A stretch of 64,000 nucleotides of DNA from Rhizobium oryziradicis (GCF_001939045.1 NZ_MKIM01000024.1:330933-394932); one strand, 5' to 3'; numbered from the stretch's first letter, positions 1 through 11,400 are shown. The notes: generated from the sequence alone by a model not told the origin. Program-made: numbers and translations.

Positions 1-1234
1 GCCGCTCCAGCTCCATCACCTGTTGCTCTGACCGAGCCATCCTGGAGCGCAACTGGTCGATGTCACAACGCTCCAAAGAGATGCCGCATCCCTTTGCGGT
101 CACTTCGTCGATATTTACATGGCAAATTGTGCAGCGGACAATGACGCCAGTTTCGAGCCTCGCTTGCTCGGTTCCCTGTTCCGCTCGGGCAGCGGCAATC
201 TGACTAGGCAAGCTTTTGAAAAGCGCTCTTTTCTCAGCCCTGTCTTCGCTTCTGTCATTCCGTTCAGACTGCAGCGCATGGCGCTTCTTTCGCAGCGTAT
301 CACTTGGCCTCTGGCCCATGGCATGGTCGGCGCCCATAGCCCTCGCAAGTTGTTCTTGAGCTTTGTCGATGAGCTCCTTGCGAACCACTTCCTCGTTCGG
401 GTCGCGATCGCTGGGAATGGAAAGGCTTTCGGAAAGTTCGGCAAACCGCTGCCCCTGGAACCAGTCGATGTGGCCGAGCTTCTCCCGCAGGGTATCTCGT
501 TCGCGCGCAAGTATACGAGCCGCGATGCTGGCTTGAACCTCGTCAGCGGAGAGCGCTTTGATTGCAAGGCGCACCACGCTCAACTTCGCTTCAAGCGACA
601 GCTCCTGCGCGGGTGATCCGGAACCAGATCGCTTGGACCTCCAGTCGAACAAGTCGTCCAGGCGGCATTCTTGGTCGCGGGTGAGCCATGACAGCAGGAC
701 GTCCCAGACTTGCTCTGCCTTTAAGTTACCAGGGACCTGATCTCTATAACCAGCACAAAACCGTTCCGAGATCACCGATGCTATCGTTGGAGGTTCGGTG
801 CCCACAAGAATCTGATCAAACGTATCCTCGATCCGCTCGGCACGTTCGGTCCGCGACGGCAGATTCATGCCGATAGGACGTGTTACTACCCAGCATTCCC
901 CATCAATGATGATCTCTGCACCGACAAAGCCGTTTGGCAGCTTATGCTGCATGAGTGGACGTTGTTCTTCATTGGAGAAGTGCCGCTCACCCAGGCAGTA
1001 TCGGATCAGCCGACAAAATGTCGTTTTTCCGCTGCCGTGAGGTGTGGCGCCGGTCCCATTCATCGAGAGGTCCGGCGACCATACAATATTCACTCCGGGC
1101 CGAAGCGAAATGTTGCGCAACAGGGTCTTACTATCCTGCCAGAGCGCTATGCGCCGAACCCAAAGGCGTGGGCCCTGCTGACTTCCCGGCGAGGTGAACT
1201 CAATCTCATCTGGCTGAAATAGGTCAGGCTGCAA
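1..1234 (-). CDS. SMC/Rad50-like ATPase of a helicase-methylase operon (3' end outside window)
   Basis: The reading frame is open from about 1234 to the left edge, giving 411 visible residues. A P-loop (TPHGSGKTT, Lys about residue 70) lies near the N-terminus. It is followed by long charged, coiled-coil-prone sequence and a four-cysteine cluster at about 368, 371, 383 and 390 (RCTICHV...GCG...RC), which recalls a zinc hook. This layout is typical of SMC/Rad50-like ATPases, whose second half with Walker B would lie beyond base 1. No ATG fits upstream of the P-loop. A TTG at 1232-1234 is preceded by a strong Shine-Dalgarno sequence (GGGAGGGA), so I start there. The start overlaps the stop of the methyltransferase by 11 bases, which indicates translational coupling as the fourth gene of the leftward operon. 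Function in defence is inferred from the neighbours. Confidence 0.8.
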   Translation of the reverse strand, partial: MQPDLFQPDEIEFTSPGSQQGPRLWVRRIALWQDSKTLLRNISLRPGVNIVWSPDLSMNGTGATPHGSGKTTFCRLIRYCLGERHFSNEEQRPLMQHKLPNGFVGAEIIIDGECWVVTRPIGMNLPSRTERAERIEDTFDQILVGTEPPTIASVISERFCAGYRDQVPGNLKAEQVWDVLLSWLTRDQECRLDDLFDWRSKRSGSGSPAQELSLEAKLSVVRLAIKALSADEVQASIAARILARERDTLREKLGHIDWFQGQRFAELSESLSIPSDRDPNEEVVRKELIDKAQEQLARAMGADHAMGQRPSDTLRKKRHALQSERNDRSEDRAEKRALFKSLPSQIAAARAEQGTEQARLETGVIVRCTICHVNIDEVTAKGCGISLERCDIDQLRSRMARSEQQVMELER

Positions 1235-4200
1235 GACGTCCCTCCCGGATGAAAGGCAAGATTGCCGATGGAACCTGGCCGAGCCCCTGATCCAGATCAA
1301 CGCTCTCGAGCCGTGACCAGGCGAAAAGTGCGCGACCGATAGAAGGATCGTTTGCATTCAGGGTTGAGCGGTCGAGCCTTACGCCAGCACCCCAGCGGCT
1401 GCCATCGGGCGACACATCCAGTACGGCTGATGAGACGAGCTCGTTGAAAGCTGCACCCCACGCTGCATTTGTCGGTGGAACGAGCTGGGTCAAGCCCTCT
1501 GGATGTGCCACAAGACGTTTCCATTCACGACGATCCGCTTCCGAAAGGAACCCATCAAGCAAACCTGGCTGCAAACAGGCCAACGCGGCCAAACGGACGC
1601 GGCGACGGTCGGACGGCTCTGGCAGGATGCCTACTAGGGCACGAAGCTGGGCGCGTACCCTGTCACGTTCATTGATACCCTGTGGCCAAGCCCATATTGT
1701 ATTCAGGAGCTTTTCGAGCTGCGGAGCCTGGATCGGCTGCGCCGTGGCAGATACAGCACTAGCCATTCCAAGAGCTATAAACGCACCGTCTTGCTCCATC
1801 CGATCCCACGCTTCGAGGACGAGGCGGCGAGTGCGGTATTCGCCGTGCTGGCGGATTTCCTTTTCCTTCAGGACGCGGAAAGTTTCCGAAGGGTAGTCGG
1901 GGCCCTTCACGTCGGCGGGGTCGAGGATATAGCGCAACTCATCGCGGTTCAGGCCATAAGCGCGAGCGTAGAAGGCGTCGAGATCAGCGCGCAGGTGGGC
2001 ACGTCGATCCTCGTCCCAGGCGAAGGGCGGGCCATCATAGCCCAGATCGCGGGCGAAAGGGGCAAGGCTGTGCGAGGTGTAGGTGAGTTCCAGCACCTTT
2101 GGGGTGATGAAAGTGAGGCGGGGTTCCGTGTAGAAGGCTGGAGGGATGACTGGCAATTGCTTGAGATATCCCAATGTTAGGTGGAGTCCGGCAATGGACT
2201 GGCGTGCGGGATAGTCAAGGATTAATGAGCACAAGTTGGCATACAAACACGCGATTGTCGGCGGCGATGATACGGGAAACATGAGAGGCATCGTGTGGCC
2301 GACGGCGGAACGTGGAATGATCGAGAATGTCGCAGTGCGCTCATTTGTGGCGGACGCAACGTCTTTCCATCCGAGGAGCCATCCAAAACCGGACAATGGG
2401 TCGAGCCGACGATTCAATTCGATTGTAGGAACCCAATAGAAAGGCTCGGGTTCAAATGCCGTGTCTTGGTGTTGTTCAAGTGTGGTTTCAGGGAGAACAC
2501 GATAGCCGCGATCATCTCCGCGTTCACCGTAGGTTGCGACCCGGTGATCATAATATGTGACCATCTTTGCTTCGGTGAGCGGGGAATATTCTGGCTGCAG
2601 CGGGTTCGACTTCTCTCTGTTCCATGTGCTTCCGTTTCTTACCAACCCTTCGGAAGCCAGTTGCGACGCGGTTCGGAACCAATCGGCGTCTTCAGCCATA
2701 TGCCAAAGGCGGGTATGCACGGTCAGGCCCCAAGGGTTGCCCGACGCGCCTTTACTTTCGTCAATCAGGACCTGAGTGTTGGCATAGATCTTGGCCGTGA
2801 GTTCCGCATCTGCGCGGGAGCGGAAAACCGGCGCGGTCATCGTGTTAGGATTTATAACAGCAATCTGCGCGGGCGAGAGCGTGAAATTGCGCTCGGCTTC
2901 AGATAGTTGCGCGGGTGTAGTTAGGAAAAAAGCGAAGTGCGCCTGAGGTTCGTCGCGACCCAGGGTGAGTAGAGTGAACTTCATTGCACTGTGTACAGCG
3001 GGGAAAAGTCCGGCACGGTTCTCGAAATCCACCAATCTCGCCAGCCGCTGCTGTTCCACCAGATGTGTAAAGAAAGGCGCAGTGGTGGCGTCGGTGGCGA
3101 TACCCGTCGGCACGATCACCCCTGCGCGCTCCCGCGCGAGGTTGGCGAACAGTTCCGCAAAAAGAGCGTATGTATTCACATCACCGCGCCCCGTCAGGGC
3201 AAAGCGCCCGCCCTGATCTTCAGCCACGCGAACGAATTCGCTGGTCGCCTCGGCCTCATGCTTGGCGGCAATAAAGGTATCGGATAACGCACGTTCGGGG
3301 CTTCCCTCGGGCGCGTTAGCCAGCGCCTTGATCAGCTTGTCGCGCCCGGCCTTGTTCGAGGCATTGGCAATCTCGGGCGAAAGGGCGGCAAAAAACTCCT
3401 GCTCTTGCAGCTTGATCCGCTCCCACGGCGGATTGCCCAGCACCACGTCGAACCCGCCTCGCTGTATCACATCAGGGAACTCCAGCGGCCAGTGAAAGGC
3501 GCAGGCGCGACGTGCCGCAGTCGCTTGCCCTATGATCGGCCCCCAGACCTGCCCATCGTCCAGCGCCTGCCACACATCCGAGGTGGTCGGAACCAATCGT
3601 GTGCCCCGCGAAGTCGGGGCACCACCGGTCTTCGGCAAAAGAAAGGCTGCGATATAAAGGTCGCAGGCCATTTCCGCCTTGTGAAAGGCCTCGCTTTCAC
3701 GGATAGACAGGAACCGACGATCCTTGGTGATGATATCGTCGAGCGTGTCTTCGCCCAGAGCACGAAAGCCGGTGTATTCTGCGGCGATTGGCCGGATGGC
3801 CGGCAGACGGGATCGGCCACCGGTAAAATCCAGAGTTCCCTGTCCTGCTTTTTCGTCTCTATTTGCGCGGGTGTAGTATCTCGCCGTGTCTCTGTCGTCT
3901 CCCGTCAACGGCTTGTAGGCGGCATCGGGGATGCCATCCTCCAGCACCTTGAGATCAAAGACACCCAACAGCGCATCGCCACAGCGGATCTGCGCGTCGA
4001 AGAAGCCTAGGGGAAGGCCGGGGTCCACCGTTTCGATCCAGAGCGCGACCTTGGTCAGCTCCACCGCCATCGGGTTGCGGTCCACCCCGTGCAGGCAGGA
4101 TCGCGCGACATCGCGCAGGGCATGACGAAAATCGGCAAGCGACGGCGTTCCATCCGCTCGGATGCGGGCGACGCGCGTGGCGATGCGGCGAGCGGCGGCC

Positions 4201-5693
4201 AGCAGGAAGTGGCCCGAGCCGCAGGCGGGATCGATGACCGAAAGCTTCAGTAGCGCCTTGGCGGGATCGTCTGCCTCGGCCTCGGTCTTGTCGAGCACTG
4301 GGTCGAGTGCTGTATCGAGCAGCGCCTGAACCAGGCTGTCAGGCGTGTAGTAGGAGCCGGTTGTCTTGCGCTGGTTGCCCTTTTGCTCGGCCGCCTCCGA
4401 CGCGAAGACCAGTGTCTTGCCATCATCGCCCAACTGCGGCTGGAGCTCGAGGAGGGATTCGTAGACGGAGCCCAGCTCCTCGGTCTCCATCGCGCGCCAA
4501 TTTACGGGAACCATGCCGGTCTTCTGGTCGAGCCAAGAGAGGCGGTAAAGCGCCTCCATGAAGGCGCGGTTGCGCAGGCGGGCGGATTCGAGGTGAGGCA
4601 GCTTATCGTTGGAGAAGAGGCCGCCAAGGGCCGGCAGTTCGAGGGCGGGCTGGCCGTAGGCAAGGGCAAGGAAAACGACCTTCATGCCCTCGTAGCGGTC
4701 ATGGTGCTTGTCCCAGGTCGCGGCGCGATAGCATTGCTTGCGCAGCGACTGCAGTGAGTAGCCTTCGGCATAAAGGCTGCGGGCCTCGGGCTTTGACTTG
4801 TCTGGGTGGAGAAGGTTTCGATCCTCAGCAACCATGAGGAAGATCAGACGGTAGACGAGGCGCAGCAGTTCGTTGAACCACTCGGTGAGGTTTACTTCGC
4901 CAGAGTGCAGTTTCGCAGCGAGATCGGGATTGGCCTCGATGAAACCGGAGCCTAGGAGCTTGAGGGCGAGCTGGACCTGATCTGCCAATCGATCACGGGC
5001 GGCTTCCCCTTCCTTAGAACCGGCGTCCCGCCAGCGTTCCAGAGCGCAATCAGTTGCGGGGGTATCGGCCGCGCCGAAGCGAGAGCGATGGATTAGAAGC
5101 CAGAGAACTGCGAAGGAAGCGATGTCTTCGTTCGTGAATATCTGGGTGAGATCGGCTTCGATGTAAGCGGGCCTTGTCAGCGAGGCATTGTCGCGCATCA
5201 GGCGCAAGTGCACACCGTTGGTCACGATGCCCCAAAGGGCATCTTCGCTGTCGTTCAGATGGTCCTGAAGAGCGAAAGCCGGGGAGCGCGACCGGTCCGC
5301 CGAGAGCGTCGGGCTGCGGCGGTCAAGTTGCTCCTGAGGCGGGACAACCACGATGGGCACCCGCCCGGACGTCGACAGAGCAATCGGTGCGGATGCGGCA
5401 GCGATGTCGGCATACCCGAAAGTCTCCTTCAAAAAACCGGAGAAAAAGCGTGAGGTTGCGGCAGCAGACGGGCGCTCGATCTTTGCAAAGGCGTCGAAAT
5501 GCGATTGTCCTACACGAAAGGCCGTCGCGATTTCTTCGCGGATCTGCAGACCCTTGCGAACCGAATAATCCTCGGGGGACTGCTCGGAAGCCTGGCGCTG
5601 ATCGATCTTGGCGATCATAGCGGGAGCGATCAGGTTGCCTTCAAGACTCAGCGACGGCCATGACGACATATCGGTGATGGTTTTGCGTGCCAT
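1224..5693 (-). CDS. Eco57I-like N6-adenine DNA methyltransferase, large (DrmMI-like)
   Basis: This 1489-residue protein carries the gamma-class N6-adenine methyltransferase motifs. Motif I (IDPACGSGHF) is at about 487-496, a GVDRNP acceptor strand at about 536-541 and the catalytic NPPW at 754-757. A TTGSYYTP segment precedes motif I, as in type IIG and PglX/DrmMI-like enzymes. The N-terminal ~450 residues and the long C-terminal region probably read the DNA target. I see no convincing restriction nuclease motif, so it probably marks self DNA while the helicases and ATPase act on unmodified DNA. It starts 2 bases after the SNF2 gene ends and overlaps the ATPase gene. The size fits DISARM class 1 methylases or the methylase of helicase-methylase-ATPase systems; sequence reading alone cannot decide between them. 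Confidence 0.9.
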   Translation of the reverse strand: MARKTITDMSSWPSLSLEGNLIAPAMIAKIDQRQASEQSPEDYSVRKGLQIREEIATAFRVGQSHFDAFAKIERPSAAATSRFFSGFLKETFGYADIAAASAPIALSTSGRVPIVVVPPQEQLDRRSPTLSADRSRSPAFALQDHLNDSEDALWGIVTNGVHLRLMRDNASLTRPAYIEADLTQIFTNEDIASFAVLWLLIHRSRFGAADTPATDCALERWRDAGSKEGEAARDRLADQVQLALKLLGSGFIEANPDLAAKLHSGEVNLTEWFNELLRLVYRLIFLMVAEDRNLLHPDKSKPEARSLYAEGYSLQSLRKQCYRAATWDKHHDRYEGMKVVFLALAYGQPALELPALGGLFSNDKLPHLESARLRNRAFMEALYRLSWLDQKTGMVPVNWRAMETEELGSVYESLLELQPQLGDDGKTLVFASEAAEQKGNQRKTTGSYYTPDSLVQALLDTALDPVLDKTEAEADDPAKALLKLSVIDPACGSGHFLLAAARRIATRVARIRADGTPSLADFRHALRDVARSCLHGVDRNPMAVELTKVALWIETVDPGLPLGFFDAQIRCGDALLGVFDLKVLEDGIPDAAYKPLTGDDRDTARYYTRANRDEKAGQGTLDFTGGRSRLPAIRPIAAEYTGFRALGEDTLDDIITKDRRFLSIRESEAFHKAEMACDLYIAAFLLPKTGGAPTSRGTRLVPTTSDVWQALDDGQVWGPIIGQATAARRACAFHWPLEFPDVIQRGGFDVVLGNPPWERIKLQEQEFFAALSPEIANASNKAGRDKLIKALANAPEGSPERALSDTFIAAKHEAEATSEFVRVAEDQGGRFALTGRGDVNTYALFAELFANLARERAGVIVPTGIATDATTAPFFTHLVEQQRLARLVDFENRAGLFPAVHSAMKFTLLTLGRDEPQAHFAFFLTTPAQLSEAERNFTLSPAQIAVINPNTMTAPVFRSRADAELTAKIYANTQVLIDESKGASGNPWGLTVHTRLWHMAEDADWFRTASQLASEGLVRNGSTWNREKSNPLQPEYSPLTEAKMVTYYDHRVATYGERGDDRGYRVLPETTLEQHQDTAFEPEPFYWVPTIELNRRLDPLSGFGWLLGWKDVASATNERTATFSIIPRSAVGHTMPLMFPVSSPPTIACLYANLCSLILDYPARQSIAGLHLTLGYLKQLPVIPPAFYTEPRLTFITPKVLELTYTSHSLAPFARDLGYDGPPFAWDEDRRAHLRADLDAFYARAYGLNRDELRYILDPADVKGPDYPSETFRVLKEKEIRQHGEYRTRRLVLEAWDRMEQDGAFIALGMASAVSATAQPIQAPQLEKLLNTIWAWPQGINERDRVRAQLRALVGILPEPSDRRRVRLAALACLQPGLLDGFLSEADRREWKRLVAHPEGLTQLVPPTNAAWGAAFNELVSSAVLDVSPDGSRWGAGVRLDRSTLNANDPSIGRALFAWSRLESVDLDQGLGQVPSAILPFIREGRLAA

Positions 5694-5695
5694 GA

Positions 5696-8467
5696 TTACA
5701 CCTCACTCGGAACAAGCACGAAGACGCCAATGACATCAGGGGGAAAGATGGGCTCGACACTGACACGAGATGCCGAACCAGCGGCGGCGCGCAAACGCGC
5801 ATGGTCTTCAACCAGCTCCGCGGCGCGCTTTCGCACAAATTCAGCAATTGGACCAGACAGCAGATCTGGGAGTGCCACCCGTGCCGCGTTGATCATACGA
5901 TCACGGGCAACTGGTGCGAGGTCCGCAGTCGCAGGAGAGGCGAGCAGCTTGCGCGCTTTGCTGCCGAAAGTGATGACGGTGTTGCTGTCGAGTGCAACGA
6001 GTGCGGCTTCTTCCGCCAGCAGCAGCCGTTCGCGCCTTGCATGAACCGTTAGCTTGTAGCGAATGCGCAAGAGGACAACACGCGTCATCTGGGAGACGGC
6101 GGCACTCGGCCAGGCGCCCACGCGACCGATACCTAAGTCCGGAAGCGCTTCACTATCAAGCGAGGCCTCGAGAAGGCTTTCCGCCAAGGAGGAGGTCAGC
6201 GGGTGCGTTCGGGTCAGGACGGATGTCCCTGACGGCGCCGGCTCCTGCATTGCGAGTTTGAGGGATCCTTTAAGGCCACTTTGTTCCAGCTTTTCTTTCA
6301 GACTAGGCTGAAGAGCATGCACATGTGCTAGCTGAAGTGACTTCTTCTTTTCAAGCGGAACCCCGAACCGCGACATGGCTCGTTCGACAAATTCAAGCGT
6401 TTCTTCGGGCGACCCGAGCAGAGATTTGACCTTCTCCCATTCCGGGGCTACTTCACTCGGCTTCATGGCATTCTGCGCAAATCGAGCACGCGACCGCTTT
6501 TCGTTTTCGCTTGCATCGCGCCAACGGGTTTCCATCACTTGGACGCCGTTGGTCAGTTGCAGGTCGAGGGTGAGCTGCTGATGGCCTCCGCCGCCGCGGC
6601 GAAGCATCACGGCAGCCATCAGCGCATCGGTGACCGGCCCACGCTCATCAGGGAGAGGAACAGTCACACCAGTCGCCTTGCGAATCTCCTCCGCTTTACG
6701 AAGGATCACGTCAAGCACAGCGCCGTCGATCCCGCTATCGGGTGAGAACATCATGATCGACCGCACGATCTCGGCAGGCTGGCCGAAGCGATCCACGCGC
6801 CCTTCACGCTGTTGATGGCGTGTTGGATTCCAGGAAAGATCGTAATGGATCACCGTGTCGAACAATTGCTGAAGGTTGACACCCTCTGATAGGCAATCGG
6901 TTGCAACTAGGATCCGTTGGTCAGCGGTGTCAGCATTTCCGGTTGCCATTTCGGCAATGCGGTCGCGGCGTTCGTCGGGTGTCAGCTCTCCCGTCACCGC
7001 CTGGACGTTCTGCTTGGGAAAGGCTTTGCGAAGCCCTTCCTTCACATGTTCCGCCGTCGCGAGGTAGCGGCAGAACACGACTGGGTTCACGCCCTCTTTG
7101 ATCAAAGGTTTGAGGGCCTTGATAAGGGCGTTCAGCTTTGGATCATCCGCTAAAAGTAGCGCGCTGGCCTTGTCAAGCAACCCTTGGAGCGCGTGATCAT
7201 TGGAGAAGACCGTATTTGGCTCGATATCGACAGCGTCTTCGTCGTCACCATCCTCGTCAAAGATCTGCGGTTCCAGTCGGTCATCTTCGTTGGACGCCCG
7301 GTTTCGCAGCGCGCTCATGGCCGCAGCGGACGAAGATCCAACACAGCGCATTAACGCGAGTGTGCCCCAGAAGGCGAGGCGACGATCTCTTTGCGTATCA
7401 CCCGCCCGAGTGATTACCGAGAAACAATAGTCGAGTACTGCCTCATGGAATGCTCGATGTTGGTCGCTCAAACGGTACGAGTATTCAGTGGTCTCGTGCT
7501 TGGGAAAAGCACGATTTTCGTCCCATGCCCCTTCTACGAGGTCGACGCGTCTGCGTTGGACGTAATGTCTGGAAAGCCGCTCTCGGTATTTGGCATCATC
7601 GAAGTTCACGGTACCGAACTCCCTGTCGATCAATGACAGCAACCGTGCGAACGCTTCTTCATCCCCTGAATGCGGCGTTGCGGTCAGCAGGATCATTCGC
7701 CGCTCGGGATCGCGCGAAAGCCCTTGCAGCAAGTCGAAGCGCTGCTGTCTCCCTTTATGCGTGCCGACGCAGGCATGCGCTTCATCAACGATGACGAAAT
7801 CCGGGCATGCCCTGGCAAAACCATCACGACGCTTTTCAGCCTTGATGTAGTCGAGACTGACCACTGTGAAGGGGTAGGCGTCGAACAGTGTCTGCGCCAA
7901 TGGCAGATTTCGCTCAAGACGGGCAGCCGTCCCGGAGGTGACGGCAACAGCGTCGATCCCAAACCTATCCTTCAGTTCGATGATCCACTGATCAACGAGA
8001 TGAGGTGGGCATAACACCGAAAAGGCGTCAACCTCCCCACGATCCATCAGTTCGCGTAGAATCAGGCCGGCTTCGATCGTCTTGCCGATGCCGACGTCGT
8101 CGGCAATCAGGAGGCGCGGCACCTGAAGACGCAAAGCCATCAACAAGGGGACAAGTTGGTAGCTGCGCGGCTCGAATGCGAGTTGTGCGGCCGACCGGAA
8201 TGGGCCTGCGCCGCGACGAAGGGTTAGCCGGAGCGCATCCGCAAGGAGCGCCGCCTTCGACTGGACTGTTGGGCGAGCATCGTTTGGCAAGTCAAAGCGA
8301 GCAGCTTCTACAGGTGTCAGTTCGAGATCCGGTGCGAGAACGACGATGTCGTTTTCGTTACCTGAGAGAGGGCGTAGAGCGAGAAGCCCCTCACCGGGCG
8401 TCGGCAACGCTACCCATTCACGGCCGCGCGCTTTGATTAGGTCTCCGGGAGTAAATTTCAAACTCAT
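5696..8467 (-). CDS. SNF2-family helicase/ATPase, DrmD-like
   Basis: A 923-residue superfamily 2 ATPase of the SNF2/HepA type. Motif I (DDVGIGKT) is at about 123-130, motif II DEAH at about 228-231, motif III LLTATPHSG near 265, and motif VI is QREGRVDRFGQ. The short N-terminal domain (MSLKFTPGDLIKARG...) and the IGKTIEAGLILRELM stretch resemble DrmD of DISARM class 1. An upstream in-frame start at 8539 would overlap the helicase gene. The ATG at 8465-8467 sits one base after the helicase stop, and the methyltransferase ATG follows its own stop by 2 bases, so the operon is tightly coupled. Its likely role is ATP-driven movement on DNA in phage exclusion. Family assignment is firm; the DrmD label is by resemblance. 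Confidence 0.88.
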   Translation of the reverse strand: MSLKFTPGDLIKARGREWVALPTPGEGLLALRPLSGNENDIVVLAPDLELTPVEAARFDLPNDARPTVQSKAALLADALRLTLRRGAGPFRSAAQLAFEPRSYQLVPLLMALRLQVPRLLIADDVGIGKTIEAGLILRELMDRGEVDAFSVLCPPHLVDQWIIELKDRFGIDAVAVTSGTAARLERNLPLAQTLFDAYPFTVVSLDYIKAEKRRDGFARACPDFVIVDEAHACVGTHKGRQQRFDLLQGLSRDPERRMILLTATPHSGDEEAFARLLSLIDREFGTVNFDDAKYRERLSRHYVQRRRVDLVEGAWDENRAFPKHETTEYSYRLSDQHRAFHEAVLDYCFSVITRAGDTQRDRRLAFWGTLALMRCVGSSSAAAMSALRNRASNEDDRLEPQIFDEDGDDEDAVDIEPNTVFSNDHALQGLLDKASALLLADDPKLNALIKALKPLIKEGVNPVVFCRYLATAEHVKEGLRKAFPKQNVQAVTGELTPDERRDRIAEMATGNADTADQRILVATDCLSEGVNLQQLFDTVIHYDLSWNPTRHQQREGRVDRFGQPAEIVRSIMMFSPDSGIDGAVLDVILRKAEEIRKATGVTVPLPDERGPVTDALMAAVMLRRGGGGHQQLTLDLQLTNGVQVMETRWRDASENEKRSRARFAQNAMKPSEVAPEWEKVKSLLGSPEETLEFVERAMSRFGVPLEKKKSLQLAHVHALQPSLKEKLEQSGLKGSLKLAMQEPAPSGTSVLTRTHPLTSSLAESLLEASLDSEALPDLGIGRVGAWPSAAVSQMTRVVLLRIRYKLTVHARRERLLLAEEAALVALDSNTVITFGSKARKLLASPATADLAPVARDRMINAARVALPDLLSGPIAEFVRKRAAELVEDHARLRAAAGSASRVSVEPIFPPDVIGVFVLVPSEV

Positions 8468-8468
8468 A

Positions 8469-11400
8469 TCAACCTTCAAAATTCTTGATGAAACCGTCCG
8501 GCAGCCCATCAGACGGAGATTCTGGCAGTTTGCATACAACCCAGCCCTTGCTCACAGCATCCGCTTCAACTTCCTCTGTGAGTTCTTTGGTCGTCGCAGC
8601 AACCGCGAACGCACGCCACACGAACTCTAACTCAATGCCTCCAAATCGCGCGGGCATCGTATCTATTTGAGGAATACCGGCTGCTCCGAACCCCTCAAGC
8701 CAAGGCGAAACATTTGTGCCGGCTGCTGCCTTTGCTGCTTGGGAAAGCTTCCCCCGGCTGAGATCGATCATAAACTGCGCCACTTCCGGGCTCGCACGAT
8801 TGATCAGCTCATGGTCCGGTTGATTGAAGTAGGATAGAAGACAGCGGTAGCAGCCACGTACACAACTCCCATTCTCTTTCTCCTGCAGCAGACCTGCATC
8901 ACCTGCGGCAATCGCGGCATCCACATTCTCGAAATGCATCAGCTTCAGTGCAGTCCTCGCGACCTGATTAATTGCTTTTCCGTCGTCCATCAAGCGCGTA
9001 AGCACACCGGCGCCACCCTCGGTCGCCTCGTATGTGAGAATTGTTCGACGGTTGTCTCTTGCGGGCAGTGGCTCGCTCAGGATTTCGCCCTCCTCAAGCT
9101 GGAAGACCACCTCGATCCCACGCAGCAATGCATGTTGGATAGTGGCGATCGTTTCCGGCTCATATTGTTCGGGCTTTTTAAAGCGGAACAGCAAGGCATT
9201 CTTTCTGTCACGGACGATTGGCACTATTCGGACTGGTTTCACCACGTCCGGCGGCACATCGGTGTCGCTATCCTCGTCCTCGGATTTCGCCCAGTAACCA
9301 GACCTAGGATCAATATGGAAGCCAAAAACGGTCTGGTCCCTTCTACGCTTCAAGCCCTTGTTCAAGCGGCTGATTTCGGCGCTATTAGCGTATTGAAGGG
9401 CCAGCAAGGAGGTTTCCTCGCATACGAACTCGGCGTCAGTGACCTGGACCTGACCGCCCTTCCTCGGCCAAGAGAACACAGTCTGGATATCAAAACCTTG
9501 CCGAACTCGTTCTTCATCGTTCGCCGTGATCCGCTCAGTCGGAGCCGCCTCCACATTGTCAATGCGAAGCGTCTTCTTGATAGGTACCTCTCCTGCCATG
9601 TGATTGTTGCACCCGTGGCAGCGCTCCACTTCACCTTCGTGGGACGCGCCACAGTTCGAGCAAATGTAGATGTCTTTTGTCGCCAGTTCCGATCCATCGC
9701 CTTTGCGAACCTCTGGCGGCAGCTTAGCCTTCACAACTCGGTAGGCGCGGCCTTCATGGTAAATCAGACTTCTGGGTCCAAATTCGGAAATTGCAAGGAA
9801 CCGGGCCCTCGACAAGAAAGAGCCTGTCTTCCCGTCTCCGGGTACAAACGCGTATAGCGGCAGGCGTGGGAAATTGTATCCAGGCAAAAAGCCTTCCGTC
9901 GCCAGATACCGATACGAATAGAAATCGGATCCATTCGAGGCTTTGCCTTGTTCGAGGATAGCGATTTGATCCTGAGCCTGCATCTGCGCAGCCTTGATCT
10001 TGCGTCGGTCCGCTCCCGATAGGCCGGTCATTTCTGAGCGCTTGTTCGCCTCGGCCAACTGCGTTCTTGCGGAGCTATAGAGCTCACGCCAACGGTCAAA
10101 TGCCCGATCAAGCTCCCTCGGTGCGTTCATAGCTGTGTGAAGAACGAACTCGTGCGGATCTTCCATCCAGATTGGGGTGCTACCACCATCGGAAGCCAGA
10201 ATCTGTTTCAGAACACGCGCCATCGGACCTAGTGCTCGCGAAACAAGTGCGGGCTTTGCAATTACCGCCAGAACCTCCTCCTTCAGCGGGAACTTATTAC
10301 CGTGAAGGTCGAGAATCTCCGGAATATCCGGGGAAATCGCCAGTTTTGCTTCTGCCAGCCACACCGCATGAAGGTGTGACCGAACCAGCTCTTCATTCGT
10401 GATGTCAAGCGCCGGGGGCCGAACAACCCCAGCAACCATATCATTGCGCCGTTCGAAGAAGTACTGGTCATGCGGAGAGCCCGAAGCGCAGTAGGTCACG
10501 ACGACCGCGGCCTGCCCAGAACGTCCGGCCCGTCCAGCCCTTTGTGCGTAGTTTGCCGGCGTGGGCGGCACGTTACGCAAGTACACTGCGCTCAAAGCCG
10601 AGATGTCAACGCCGAGTTCCATTGTGGGGGAGCAGAATAGCGCTGGCAAGAAACGGTCAGACTCACCGGTTGCCCGAATTTCACTGCGGTGCTCCGATGT
10701 CGCCAGATGTTCAATATCATCCTGTTCGAACCGGAACCGCCATTCACGCCATTCGCGCTGTTTTTGTGAAACCTGCGCAGTATGTTCGCGCCCCTCCAGG
10801 CCCCAATAGGGACTACGCCCGTCGCCCAGGTCGTTCGCGATCGTGGTATAAAGGTCATGGAAGTATCGGTTGCCACGCTGGCTTTCATCAGAAACAGCCG
10901 GCCCCGGAATGAGTCGGACCGCGGATGGCGACAGGCGCCAGCCTGTCATGTCACTATCAAGCTCGACGGGTAGAAGCAGTCCCTCATCGCTCAGAAAGGT
11001 AAGCATCCCCTCCATAAACTCGTAATATTCATCCTTGTTCAGTTTCGTGCCGAGGACGGATTTCCGGTTCACGAGCCTCGCGACTCTGGAATTGGGACCA
11101 GCCCGCAGAAGAGTTTGCTCTTCACGCAGCGTGACGACATTCTTGCTGCCCGCGCGCAGGACCAGCGAAGAGCGTGCTCTCGGATTTTCCTTCTGGTCGA
11201 TTGCCCAAGGCGCTCGAAGCAGCATCCGAGATTTCTGTGCCACACCATCAAGAACCGTCAGATCCAAGGCCTCCGTCTGAACGGCCAGGCCTTCGAGCAT
11301 CGCGGACAAAATCGCTTTGAGAATTGCCTGCCGCTGATCATTATCCAGATCACCTAGCGCGGGATGGATGGCCATGAAGCGTTCGCGATCTTGCGCAAGC

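Noticed and set aside
119..616. 165-codon open frame on the + strand near the left edge
   Set aside because: It is antisense to the SMC-like ATPase frame, which has a P-loop and cysteine motifs; the + frame has no ribosome site or family pattern.
8468..8539. Upstream extension of the SNF2 gene
   Set aside because: It lies within the end of the helicase gene and adds a sequence unlike the family; ATG 8467 follows the helicase stop by one base.
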